DNA of 64,000 nucleotides, from contig NZ_VJMG01000016.1 in the NCBI RefSeq assembly GCF_007004135.1, forward strand, positions 62,001 to 126,000. Reading direction: 5' to 3'. The stretch is from Affinirhizobium straminoryzae. Lineage in GTDB: Bacteria > Pseudomonadota > Alphaproteobacteria > Rhizobiales > Rhizobiaceae. This document shows positions 35,212 through 42,981 of the stretch, piece by piece. The notes below the pieces were generated by a model, which worked only from the letters and a program-made list of their open reading frames with translations, searched no databases and was not told the origin of the DNA. The translations under genes were made by a program, and so were the position numbers. Numbering within the stretch: the stretch's first letter is position 1; every line of letters begins with the position of its first letter.

Positions 35212-36936
35212 ATGGATGCCAAGATTTCCGCTGCCGAAGACACCGCTTCCGGCAAGAAGGGCATGCCCGATGCCGCCCGCAAGTACCGGGCCTATCCCAC
35301 CATCAACATTCCGGATCGCACCTGGCCGTCCAAGGTGATCGACAAGGCGCCGATCTGGTGCTCGGTCGATCTGCGCGACGGCAACCAGTCGCTGGTCAAC
35401 CCGATGGGGCATGACCGCAAGGCGCGCATGTTCAAGCTGCTGCTCGACATGGGCTTCAAGGAAATCGAGATCGGCTTTCCATCCGCCTCGCAGACCGATT
35501 TCGATTTTGCCCGCTGGTGCGTGGAAGAGGGGGGCGTGCCGGAGGATGTTTCCCTGCAGGTGCTGGTGCAGTGCCGGCCGGAGCTGATCACCCGCACGTT
35601 TGAATCGCTGGAAGGCGCGCACAAGCCGATCATCCATTTCTACAACTCCACGTCAGAACTGCAGCGCCGCGTGGTGTTTGCCAAGGATGTGCCGGGCATC
35701 AAGCAGATCGCCGTCGATGCGGCCAAGATGATCATGGACATGTCGCAAAAGGCTGGTGGCGGCTATCGCTTCGAATATTCGCCGGAAAGCTTTACCGGCA
35801 CGGAACTCGAGGTGGCGCTGGAGATCTGCAATGCCGTGATTGCCGAAGTGAAGCCGACGGCCGAGAACAAGCTGATCCTCAACCTGCCGTCGACCGTGGA
35901 AATGGCGACGCCGAACATCTATGCCGACCAGATCGAATGGATGTGCCGCAACATCGACAACCGCGAGAACGTCATCATCTCGCTGCATCCGCACAATGAC
36001 CGCGGCACCGGCATCGCCGCCACCGAACTCGGCCTGATGGCTGGTGCGGATCGCGTGGAAGGCACGCTGTTCGGCAATGGCGAGCGCACCGGCAATGTCG
36101 ATGTGGTGACGCTGGCGCTCAACATGTTCACGCAAGGCGTCGATCCCGAACTGGACTGCACGGACATCGAGCGCATCAAGGCCGTCTACGAATATTCCAA
36201 CGAGATGACCATTCCGGAGCGCCATCCGTATGTCGGCGAACTGGTCTACACGGCCTTTTCCGGCTCGCACCAGGATGCCATCAACAAGGGCATGAAGGCG
36301 ATCAAGTCGGCGAACTCGCCGCTGTGGGAAGTGCCGTATCTGCCGATCGATCCGCAGGACGTGGGGCGCACCTACGAGGCGATCATCCGCATCAACTCGC
36401 AGTCCGGCAAGGGCGGCATCGCCTATATTCTGCAGCAGGATTACGGCATCAACCTGCCGCGGAACCTGCAGGTGGAATTCCGCGAGGACATCCAGCGCAT
36501 TACCGATGAGGAAGGCAAGGAACTGCCCTCGAAGCGCATCTACGAGCGCTTCATCGAGCGCTACGTCGAGCAGCCGGAAGGCCGCATCAAGTTCGTCGAT
36601 CACCACACCTATCCGGCCGGCATCGACCAGAAGGGCATCCGTATCGTCGCCGCCGAAATCACCGATAACGGCGAGACGAAGCGCATCGAAGGCAAGGGCA
36701 CCGGACCGATCGACGGCTTCATCAATGCGCTGTCGATCTATCTCGGCGTCGATCTCTCCGTTGCCGACTATTCGGAGCATTCGCTGCAGCACGGTTCCAA
36801 TGCCGCGGCCATTGCCTATGTCGAGGTCGAGCATGCCGGTGGAAAGCTGTTCGGCGCCGGCATCAACAAGAACATCGTGACGGCCTCGCTGGAGGCGATC
36901 GTCTCCGCCGCGAACCGGGTGCTGGCCGGCAAGTGA
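35212..36936 (+). CDS. leuA: 2-isopropylmalate synthase
   Basis: 574-residue enzyme joining acetyl-CoA to 2-ketoisovalerate, first step of leucine synthesis. It is the longer LeuA type. The HMGL-like catalytic start is APIWCSVDLRDGNQSLVNPMG, and the metal-site HxH is in SLHPHNDRGTG. The C-terminal allosteric domain (about 440-574) is present, so leucine feedback is expected. A leucine-rich leader peptide precedes it. The ATG at 35212 is preceded by GGAGAAG. Confidence 0.96.
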   Translation: MDAKISAAEDTASGKKGMPDAARKYRAYPTINIPDRTWPSKVIDKAPIWCSVDLRDGNQSLVNPMGHDRKARMFKLLLDMGFKEIEIGFPSASQTDFDFARWCVEEGGVPEDVSLQVLVQCRPELITRTFESLEGAHKPIIHFYNSTSELQRRVVFAKDVPGIKQIAVDAAKMIMDMSQKAGGGYRFEYSPESFTGTELEVALEICNAVIAEVKPTAENKLILNLPSTVEMATPNIYADQIEWMCRNIDNRENVIISLHPHNDRGTGIAATELGLMAGADRVEGTLFGNGERTGNVDVVTLALNMFTQGVDPELDCTDIERIKAVYEYSNEMTIPERHPYVGELVYTAFSGSHQDAINKGMKAIKSANSPLWEVPYLPIDPQDVGRTYEAIIRINSQSGKGGIAYILQQDYGINLPRNLQVEFREDIQRITDEEGKELPSKRIYERFIERYVEQPEGRIKFVDHHTYPAGIDQKGIRIVAAEITDNGETKRIEGKGTGPIDGFINALSIYLGVDLSVADYSEHSLQHGSNAAAIAYVEVEHAGGKLFGAGINKNIVTASLEAIVSAANRVLAGK

Positions 36937-36947
36937 GACGGATGACG

Positions 36948-36971
36948 GGGCGGCCTTCGGGTCGCCCTTTT
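36948..36971 (+). terminator. Terminator after leuA
   Basis: GGGCGGCC (36948-36955), a TTCG loop and GGTCGCCC (36960-36967; one G-U pair), followed by TTTT. Confidence 0.85.
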
Positions 36972-36999
36972 CGTTTGGGCAAACGAGGTGTGTTTCGCG

Positions 37000-37836
37000 T
37001 CAGATGATGCCGGCGACCGTGCGCGCAAGCGTATCGAGCGTGGCCTCGGAGGAGGGCCCGGTCAGGACGTAATTGGCCTGAAGACCCTGCCAGGTGATCA
37101 GGCCGATGTCGTCGCGGATGATCTGGCGCATCTGCGCGTCCGGTGCCTGTGGCGCAATGAGCTTGGTGAACGCGATCGCGATCACCTCGCCCTCGGTGTT
37201 GCGATAGAGAAGCTGGCCCACCGGCCGGCCGCCGGCAGAAAACAGCCGCGCGCCCATGAACTCCAGATTCTGTGCGGAAAGATCCGGAATCCGGAAGGAA
37301 ACCCCGGTCGTTGCCATCAGCCATTCGACGATATGGGCCGATTCGTTGGCGGGGATTTCCACCAGATGGCGTGACTGGCGGGAATAGAGCCGGTAGTAGG
37401 AGGCAACATCGTCCAGCCAGGCCTTCGTCGGGTCGCCCGCCATGTCCGCGTAGGTCGTCATGTTCGGTCGCTCGGCGGCCATGTAGCCTGCGCCTGCGCC
37501 GAGGCCGAACATCAGCAGCGAGGTGACCATGGCGACACCGAAACTCGGCTGCGGCCGCCAGGAGGCGCGCGCCGGTTCGGGAAGGCTGATCGCGCGCCGT
37601 GGCGGGGCGGCAGTCTTGATCGAGCGCACGAGATCCAGCGAAACCGGCGCCTTCAGCATGGCATCGAAGGCATCGCGGCCGAGGCGGTCGGCACTCTCAA
37701 GGGTATCGCGCAGTGTACGGGCGTTGACATCTGCGATGAGAAGCGCCTCCACCTCCTGCCGCTCGGCTTCATTGAGTTCCTCGTCGATGAAGGCCGAAAG
37801 GCGCATGTCGAGGGGCGCGTTGCGCAGGCTGTCCAT
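37000..37836 (-). CDS. Anti-sigma factor-like membrane protein
   Basis: 278-residue protein. A cytoplasmic N-terminal part (MRLSAFIDEELNEAERQEVEALL, about 11-33) resembles anti-sigma domains without a clear zinc HxxxCxxC motif. One transmembrane segment is at about 99-119 (FGVAMVTSLLMFGLGAGAGYM), followed by a periplasmic domain. It starts 4 nt after the stop of the sigma gene, so the two are coupled. It probably holds the sigma factor at the membrane; the trigger is unknown. Confidence 0.82.
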   Translation of the reverse strand: MDSLRNAPLDMRLSAFIDEELNEAERQEVEALLIADVNARTLRDTLESADRLGRDAFDAMLKAPVSLDLVRSIKTAAPPRRAISLPEPARASWRPQPSFGVAMVTSLLMFGLGAGAGYMAAERPNMTTYADMAGDPTKAWLDDVASYYRLYSRQSRHLVEIPANESAHIVEWLMATTGVSFRIPDLSAQNLEFMGARLFSAGGRPVGQLLYRNTEGEVIAIAFTKLIAPQAPDAQMRQIIRDDIGLITWQGLQANYVLTGPSSEATLDTLARTVAGII

Positions 37837-37840
37837 CGGC

Positions 37841-38326
37841 TTACGCTCTCCGTTCGCTGGTCTGGCTGTCCTCGGCGCCCAGTTCGCGCCGGGCCAGCAG
37901 CATGCGCACGGCAACGGCGTCGGGCGTGATGCCCATGATGCTTGCGGCTTGCGCATAGCTCAGACCTTCGACGCTGCACAGCAGGAACACCGGTGCGCTG
38001 CTGCGCGAGAGCGCATCGAGCACCGGCTTTCCGAGCGACATCCGCCCCGGTTCGGCGCGGCGGCCATTGTCGTCGCGCTCCGCCTGGTTCTTGCGCCGGC
38101 GTGTCTCTTCCGTCCACAGCACACGCATCAGGGTAAAGGCCCAGGGCAGCAGTTCCTGGCCGGGTTTCGGCTGGGCTGCCTTTTCGACAGCTGCCTCGCA
38201 GGTTCGCACCACCAGAGGATCGACACTGTTGGCATCGCGCACCAGCACGGCCGCAAAGCGGCGAAGCTGGGGCAGAAGCCCCACGAGGTCGCGTCGGATA
38301 TCGGTCTGCGCAGGCATTTCGTTCAT
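37841..38326 (-). CDS. ECF-type RNA polymerase sigma factor
   Basis: 161-residue small sigma factor. The sigma-2-like part is RRDLVGLLPQLRRFAAVLVRDANSVDPLVVRTCEAAVEK. The sigma-4 HTH is LSRSSAPVFLLCSVEGLSYAQAASIMGITPDAVAVRMLLARREL (about 105-150). The ATG at 38326 is chosen over a frame that opens at 38371 because family similarity begins there. It is the first gene of a two-gene unit with an anti-sigma factor. Confidence 0.85.
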   Translation of the reverse strand: MNEMPAQTDIRRDLVGLLPQLRRFAAVLVRDANSVDPLVVRTCEAAVEKAAQPKPGQELLPWAFTLMRVLWTEETRRRKNQAERDDNGRRAEPGRMSLGKPVLDALSRSSAPVFLLCSVEGLSYAQAASIMGITPDAVAVRMLLARRELGAEDSQTSERRA

Positions 38327-38414
38327 GAGAACAGTGCAACGTCCCTGGTGGTGATTCTGGGTGCGAATCAATCAGATCCGCAATGAGATCAGGTGGGGCT
38401 TTCGTCAGGCTGGC

Positions 38415-39380
38415 TCAGAATTGTGCCGCAATTGAGGGACGTTGCGCAAGTCCCGCTTCGGTGCCGTAAAATAGTTGCCGCTGTTCGAGCGCAATGGCAT
38501 CGGCATCGGGGGTGAGGCCGTAGCGCTCGCACATCAGGTTCCAGGCGCCGGGTTCTCCCGATAGGGAAAAGAGGTTGTAGGCGGCGGGCGGCTTGTGGCC
38601 GCCCGGGCCCTGCGAGGCAGAGGCGATGCCTACCACCGGCACGTCGCCATGATGCGTCTTCAACGGATAGACCGTGTTGAGATGCGTGTGGCCGTGCAGC
38701 ACGAGTTCGGCGCCGCCGAGCGAGAGGGCTGCGGCAAAGCGGCGGATGCCGATCATGCGCTTGTGCGAGGGGGCGGCGCCCCGGATCGGCGGATGGTGGA
38801 TCATCACCACGCGAAACAGGCCTTCTTCTCCGGCGCGGCGCAGCAGGTTTGCCGTTTCGCGCGCCTGGCGGGCGCTGAAATAGCCGCCGGCCGAAAAGGG
38901 CGGCGTGGCATTGGAGGTGGAGCAGCCGATGATGGCAACCGGCCCGCGACGCCGATAGGTCGGGAAGACGTGTTCCTCGTCCGGCCAGTCGTCCGGGCTC
39001 TCGTCGCCGGCAATGAAGGGATACCACTGACGTACCGAGCGATCATGCGCGCCCGGCACATAGGCATCATGGTTGCCGGGCACCAGCGTCGTCTCGCGGG
39101 GATCGCCGACGCTTTCCAGCCACTCGCCGGCCAGCCGGATTTCAATGGACGTCGCAAGATTGACGAGATCGCCGGTGATCATCAGGTGGTCGGGCTGGCG
39201 CTGGCGCATGTCGCTCAGCAGAAGATCCAGCGTGTTGACCAGAAGATGCTTGCGGCGGTTGCGATGCCAGTTCACAAAGCCGGTAATGCGCTTCGAAGCC
39301 AGTTCGCGCAGCGTGAGGCGGGGAAGCGGCCCCAGATGGATGTCGGAAATATGCGCAAACGTGAACATGTCTGGAGACAT
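38415..39380 (-). CDS. Metallophosphoesterase
   Basis: About 321 residues of the calcineurin-like superfamily. All metal motifs are present: DIHLG, GDLVN, GNHDAY, MIHHPP and LHGHTHLN. The closest family type is the 3',5'-cAMP phosphodiesterase CpdA group, but the substrate is untested. Two start ATGs are possible, 39380 and 39368. It is divergent from the NUDIX gene by about 48 bp. Confidence 0.9.
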   Translation of the reverse strand: MSPDMFTFAHISDIHLGPLPRLTLRELASKRITGFVNWHRNRRKHLLVNTLDLLLSDMRQRQPDHLMITGDLVNLATSIEIRLAGEWLESVGDPRETTLVPGNHDAYVPGAHDRSVRQWYPFIAGDESPDDWPDEEHVFPTYRRRGPVAIIGCSTSNATPPFSAGGYFSARQARETANLLRRAGEEGLFRVVMIHHPPIRGAAPSHKRMIGIRRFAAALSLGGAELVLHGHTHLNTVYPLKTHHGDVPVVGIASASQGPGGHKPPAAYNLFSLSGEPGAWNLMCERYGLTPDADAIALEQRQLFYGTEAGLAQRPSIAAQF

Positions 39381-39427
39381 AGAGCCAACACGGCCCGTGG
39401 GCAAGGCGCATTGCCGGAGTGGGACCG

Positions 39428-39949
39428 ATGAGCGGCGAAAACCGGCCCGCAAGCCCTGCCGGTCGTGAGAGGGGCATTCCGGAAATTGCCGGTTTTCCCA
39501 CCCGCGCCGTCGTCTTCCTCATGCACAAGGTGTTTGCCGTCACCCGCGGCATGACGCTTGGCGTGCGGGCGGCCTGCTTTGACGAAGAGGGCCGCATCTT
39601 CCTCGTTCGCCATTCCTATGTGCCCGGCTGGTACATGCCGGGCGGCGGCGTGGAGCGCGGCGAGACCGTGCAGGCGGCGCTTGCCAAGGAACTGCGGGAG
39701 GAGGGCAATCTGGAAATCATCGGCGAGCCGGAACTTTTTCACGTCTACCGCAACCTCAATGCCAGCCCCCGCGATCATGTGGTTTTCTACCGCGCCACCG
39801 TGCGCCAGACGGCGCCCCGCCTGCCGGATCGGGAGATTGTCGAGAGCGGCTTCTTTGCGCTCGATGCCCTTCCGGAGGCGGTGACGACCGCAACACTGAG
39901 GCGACTGGCGGAACTGTCCGGCGAAGCGGAGAAGCCCGCCAACTGGTGA
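39428..39949 (+). CDS. NUDIX hydrolase
   Basis: 173-residue hydrolase. The Nudix box is GGVERGETVQAALAKELREEGNLEI, with Lys replacing the first Arg of the REUXEE core. The preceding strand YVPGWYMPGGG fits nucleotide-type members. The substrate is unknown. The ATG at 39428 is used; a GTG at 39419 is in frame. It ends 9 nt before the convergent reductase gene. Confidence 0.88.
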   Translation: MSGENRPASPAGRERGIPEIAGFPTRAVVFLMHKVFAVTRGMTLGVRAACFDEEGRIFLVRHSYVPGWYMPGGGVERGETVQAALAKELREEGNLEIIGEPELFHVYRNLNASPRDHVVFYRATVRQTAPRLPDREIVESGFFALDALPEAVTTATLRRLAELSGEAEKPANW

Positions 39950-39958
39950 GCGTGACGA

Positions 39959-40954
39959 TCACGTGGTCGTGCCGAGCCGCTCGCGGCCATGCGGTGTGGT
40001 GAAATCGAGTTCGGGACCCAGCGGCACGACGCCGGTCGGATTGATGGTCTTGTGGCTGCGGTAGTAATGCTCCTTGATGTGACGCAGGTTCACAGTCTCC
40101 GCCACGCCCGCCACCTGATAAAGCTCGCGCAGATAAGCCGAGAGGTTCGGAAAGTCGGCGATGCGGCGGATGTTGCACTTGAAGTGGCCGACATAGACCG
40201 CATCGAAGCGCACCAGCGTGGTGAACAACCGCCAGTCCGCCTCCGTCAGCCGGTCGCCGACGAGATAACGCTGCCGGCCGAGGCGCGCTTCCAGCTCGTC
40301 CAGGGTCGCAAACAGCCGTGTGACGCTGTCGGAATAGGCTGCCTGCGTGGTGGCAAAGCCTGCCTTGTAGACGCCATTGTTGACGGTATCGTAGACATGC
40401 GCGTTGATCCGGTCGATCTCATCGATCAGCGCCGGCGGACAGAAATCATCCGTCGAGCCGGTCAGGCCGTTAAACGCGGTATTGAACATGCGGATGATGT
40501 CGGCCGATTCATTGGAGACGATGGTGTTCTCCCGCCTGTCCCACAGCACCGGCACGGTGACCCGGCCGCTGTAGTGCGGATCGGCCTTTACATAGATCTG
40601 CCAGAGCGTCGACGCGTCGAACAGATGGTCCGGCGTCGCATCGCGGTCGTCGTCAGGACGGAATTCCCAGCCGTTTTCCACCATCAGCGGATGAACGATC
40701 GACACACTGATCAGGTCCTCCAGCTTCTTCAGCGTGCGGAAGATCAGCGTACGATGCGCCCAGGGACAGGCAAGCGACACATAGAGATGATAGCGCCCGG
40801 CCTCCGCCTTGAAGCCGGCGCGCCCGCTCGGACCCGCCGCGCCATCGGCCGTCACCCAGTTGCGGAACTGCGATTCGGATCGCTTGAAATGCCCGCCCGT
40901 CGATGTCGTGTCGTACCAGACGTCCTGCCAGACGCCATCCACCAGCCTGCCCAT
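39959..40954 (-). CDS. Glutathionyl-hydroquinone reductase (Xi-class GST)
   Basis: 331-residue thiol transferase that reduces glutathionyl-hydroquinones. The catalytic Cys is C63 in LACPWAHRTL. The N-terminal FKRSESQFRNWV and WDRRENTIVSNESADIIRMFN blocks, and the C-terminal helical domain with VGDRLTEADWRLFTTLVRFDAVYVGHFKCN, are typical of the YqjG/PcpF family. It is cytosolic and convergent with the NUDIX gene. Confidence 0.93.
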   Translation of the reverse strand: MGRLVDGVWQDVWYDTTSTGGHFKRSESQFRNWVTADGAAGPSGRAGFKAEAGRYHLYVSLACPWAHRTLIFRTLKKLEDLISVSIVHPLMVENGWEFRPDDDRDATPDHLFDASTLWQIYVKADPHYSGRVTVPVLWDRRENTIVSNESADIIRMFNTAFNGLTGSTDDFCPPALIDEIDRINAHVYDTVNNGVYKAGFATTQAAYSDSVTRLFATLDELEARLGRQRYLVGDRLTEADWRLFTTLVRFDAVYVGHFKCNIRRIADFPNLSAYLRELYQVAGVAETVNLRHIKEHYYRSHKTINPTGVVPLGPELDFTTPHGRERLGTTT

Positions 40955-41212
40955 GGCCTATCCTTCCCTGTCTTTTCTCTTGTCGACAATCTGGCATTCC
41001 GGATGCGGAATTTCGACCCCTCCTGCGGTAGACAGTGTGTTTTCGATGGACGGAATGGGGTTTTGTTGCTACTCGCTTGCGCCAATTGGGAAACAGCAAG
41101 ACATGATCGAAACCCGGACGCTTCGACGACGCTGATCGAGCCTGACACGGTGCCTTGCCATGGGCGCCGCGCCGAACCGTTGTTCTGTCCGCCTTTCCGG
41201 TGTCTTCTCCTC

Positions 41213-41746
41213 ATGCCCAGCCATGACCTCGTCTACCTGACCGAAGATGCGTCTCACGACGCGATCATCGACATCATCAATGCCGAAGCCTTCGGCCCCG
41301 GTCGGTTTGTCAAATCCTCCGCCCGTATCCGTGAGCAGGGGCCGCATGACCGGTCGCTGTCGTTCATCTGCGCCGACAGCGGCGAAACCATCGCTTCCGT
41401 GCGCATGACCCCCGTGCGGGCCGGCGATGTGGACGGTCATCTGCTCGGACCGCTTGCCGTTCGCCCCAGCCACAAGAACCGCGGTATCGGCCGTGAACTG
41501 GTGCGGATCGCCATCGAGGCGGCGCGCCGCAAGGGCTCCGAGGCCGTCATCCTGGTCGGCGACCCGCCCTATTACATGCCGCTCGGCTTCGAGAAGGTGG
41601 CCTATGGCGCTCTGACCTTCCCCGGCCCGGTCGATCCCGGTCGCGTGCTGGTGGTGCCGCTTACAGACGGCGTGCATGCGCGGCTGAAGGGCTCAATTGC
41701 CTGGCAGGACTGGCAGCCGCAGGCTCTGGCGGCGGCCGCCGAATAA
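41213..41746 (+). CDS. GNAT-family N-acetyltransferase (YhbS-like)
   Basis: 177-residue acetyltransferase. The acetyl-CoA motif is LAVRPSHKNRGIGRELVRIAIEAARRKGSEAVILVGDPPYYMPLGFEKV, typical of the YhbS/COG3153 group. The frame is open far upstream, antisense to the reductase gene, but similarity begins at the ATG 41213. Substrate unknown. Confidence 0.88.
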   Translation: MPSHDLVYLTEDASHDAIIDIINAEAFGPGRFVKSSARIREQGPHDRSLSFICADSGETIASVRMTPVRAGDVDGHLLGPLAVRPSHKNRGIGRELVRIAIEAARRKGSEAVILVGDPPYYMPLGFEKVAYGALTFPGPVDPGRVLVVPLTDGVHARLKGSIAWQDWQPQALAAAAE

Positions 41747-41756
41747 GACGCGGGTT

Positions 41757-42479
41757 TCAAGCCTTCGTCCACTCCATCACATGCGCATAAGGCACGCGGT
41801 TATAGGCAGCCCGCGCTTCTGTCGGGCCGCCGATGGCCGGTGGTTCGTCGAAGCGCGTCAGTCTGAGGCCGGCCGCGAGAAGCAGCGTCATGTAGCGGCT
41901 CAGCGGCCGGTGGTGGTTGAGAATGCGGATGCCCCGCCAGGCCTGCCAGTCGGAATGCTCCTGCAGATAGCGATCGACCTTGACGAAGCGCTTGGCACCG
42001 GAATCGTCCTTCACCCAGGCGGTGCCGCCCGAGGCCGTGATGAACGGGTTGAGATTGGCGATCAGCAGCGTGCCTCCGGGTGCCGTCACGCGGGCCATTT
42101 CCGCAATGGCGCGTTCGATGTCGGGAATGTCGATCAGCGTCAGGTAGCTGACGGTGAGATCGAAGCGGTGATCCTCGAAGGGCAGGTTTTCTGCTGATGC
42201 CAGCCGATAATCGCCTGCGGGGTCCTTGGCGCGGGCAGTGGCAAGCAACGGTTCGGTGGGGTCGATGCCGGTCACGGCGACAATGCCGTGGCGTGCCTTC
42301 AGCCGTCTGCAGAAGCGGCCTTCGCCGCAGCCGACATCGAGCGCCGAGGCGAAGGAGCGGCCGGCAAGCCAGGCGTCGATGACGGGGTCCAGCACGAATT
42401 GCCGCGTGAAGTCGCCGTTCTCGCCCTGTGCGATGACCCAGGCCGATGCGGACATGTCCCAGCCGTTCTCATCGGTCAT
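41757..42479 (-). CDS. Class I SAM-dependent methyltransferase
   Basis: 240-residue methyltransferase of the type-11 fold. SAM-binding motif I is ALDVGCGEGRFCRRL (about 44-58), an acidic strand follows (VTGIDPTEPLL), and motif post-I/II are seen at ENLPFEDHRFDLTVSYLTLIDIP. The ATG at 42479 has GGAAGGAGA upstream. It overlaps the preceding acetyltransferase by 11 bp, so they are co-transcribed. Substrate unknown. Confidence 0.88.
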   Translation of the reverse strand: MTDENGWDMSASAWVIAQGENGDFTRQFVLDPVIDAWLAGRSFASALDVGCGEGRFCRRLKARHGIVAVTGIDPTEPLLATARAKDPAGDYRLASAENLPFEDHRFDLTVSYLTLIDIPDIERAIAEMARVTAPGGTLLIANLNPFITASGGTAWVKDDSGAKRFVKVDRYLQEHSDWQAWRGIRILNHHRPLSRYMTLLLAAGLRLTRFDEPPAIGGPTEARAAYNRVPYAHVMEWTKA

Positions 42480-42915
42480 CGCCGTCTCCTTCCTTCGCAA
42501 AGCGTTTGCTGAGCCAGGTGATCGACATGCCGCCCGCCAGCGGCCCGTGTTCGCCGATCACCGTATAGCCGCATGCGAGATAGCTCCGCCGCGCCTTCGG
42601 GTTCATGGTGTCGAGATAGGCGCCGATGCAGCCGCGGCGGCGCGCTTCCTCTTCCGCAAGCGTCAGCAGGCGTGGGCCGAGCCCCTCGCCACGCGCGTTT
42701 TCGGGAATGAACAGCAGCCGCACATAGAGCCAGCCGCGCGCCGTATAGCCGATCAGTCCACCCTCGACCTTGCCGTCCGCATCGCGCAGCAGAATGGAGA
42801 GATCGCGCTTGCCGCTCTGGCCGAAGGTTTCGAGGTTGTAGGCGACAAGCGGCGCCTCGACAGCCTTCTCCTCCTCCGGCGAAATGCTGTCGGTGACGGT
42901 CAGTTCGTAACCCAT
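42469..42915 (-). CDS. GNAT-family N-acetyltransferase
   Basis: 148-residue acetyltransferase. The acetyl-CoA loop is RLLFIPENARGEGLGPRLLTLAEEEARRRGC and the C-terminal part is AYLDTMNPKARRSYLACGYTVIGEH. Substrate unknown. It forms a two-gene unit with the methyltransferase. Confidence 0.85.
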   Translation of the reverse strand: MGYELTVTDSISPEEEKAVEAPLVAYNLETFGQSGKRDLSILLRDADGKVEGGLIGYTARGWLYVRLLFIPENARGEGLGPRLLTLAEEEARRRGCIGAYLDTMNPKARRSYLACGYTVIGEHGPLAGGMSITWLSKRFAKEGDGDDR

Positions 42916-42981
42916 GCCTGTCTCCTCTGTCTTGCCCCGGGGCTCTATCAGATGGGGCAGGCCGTGGCGAGGAGGAGGGGG

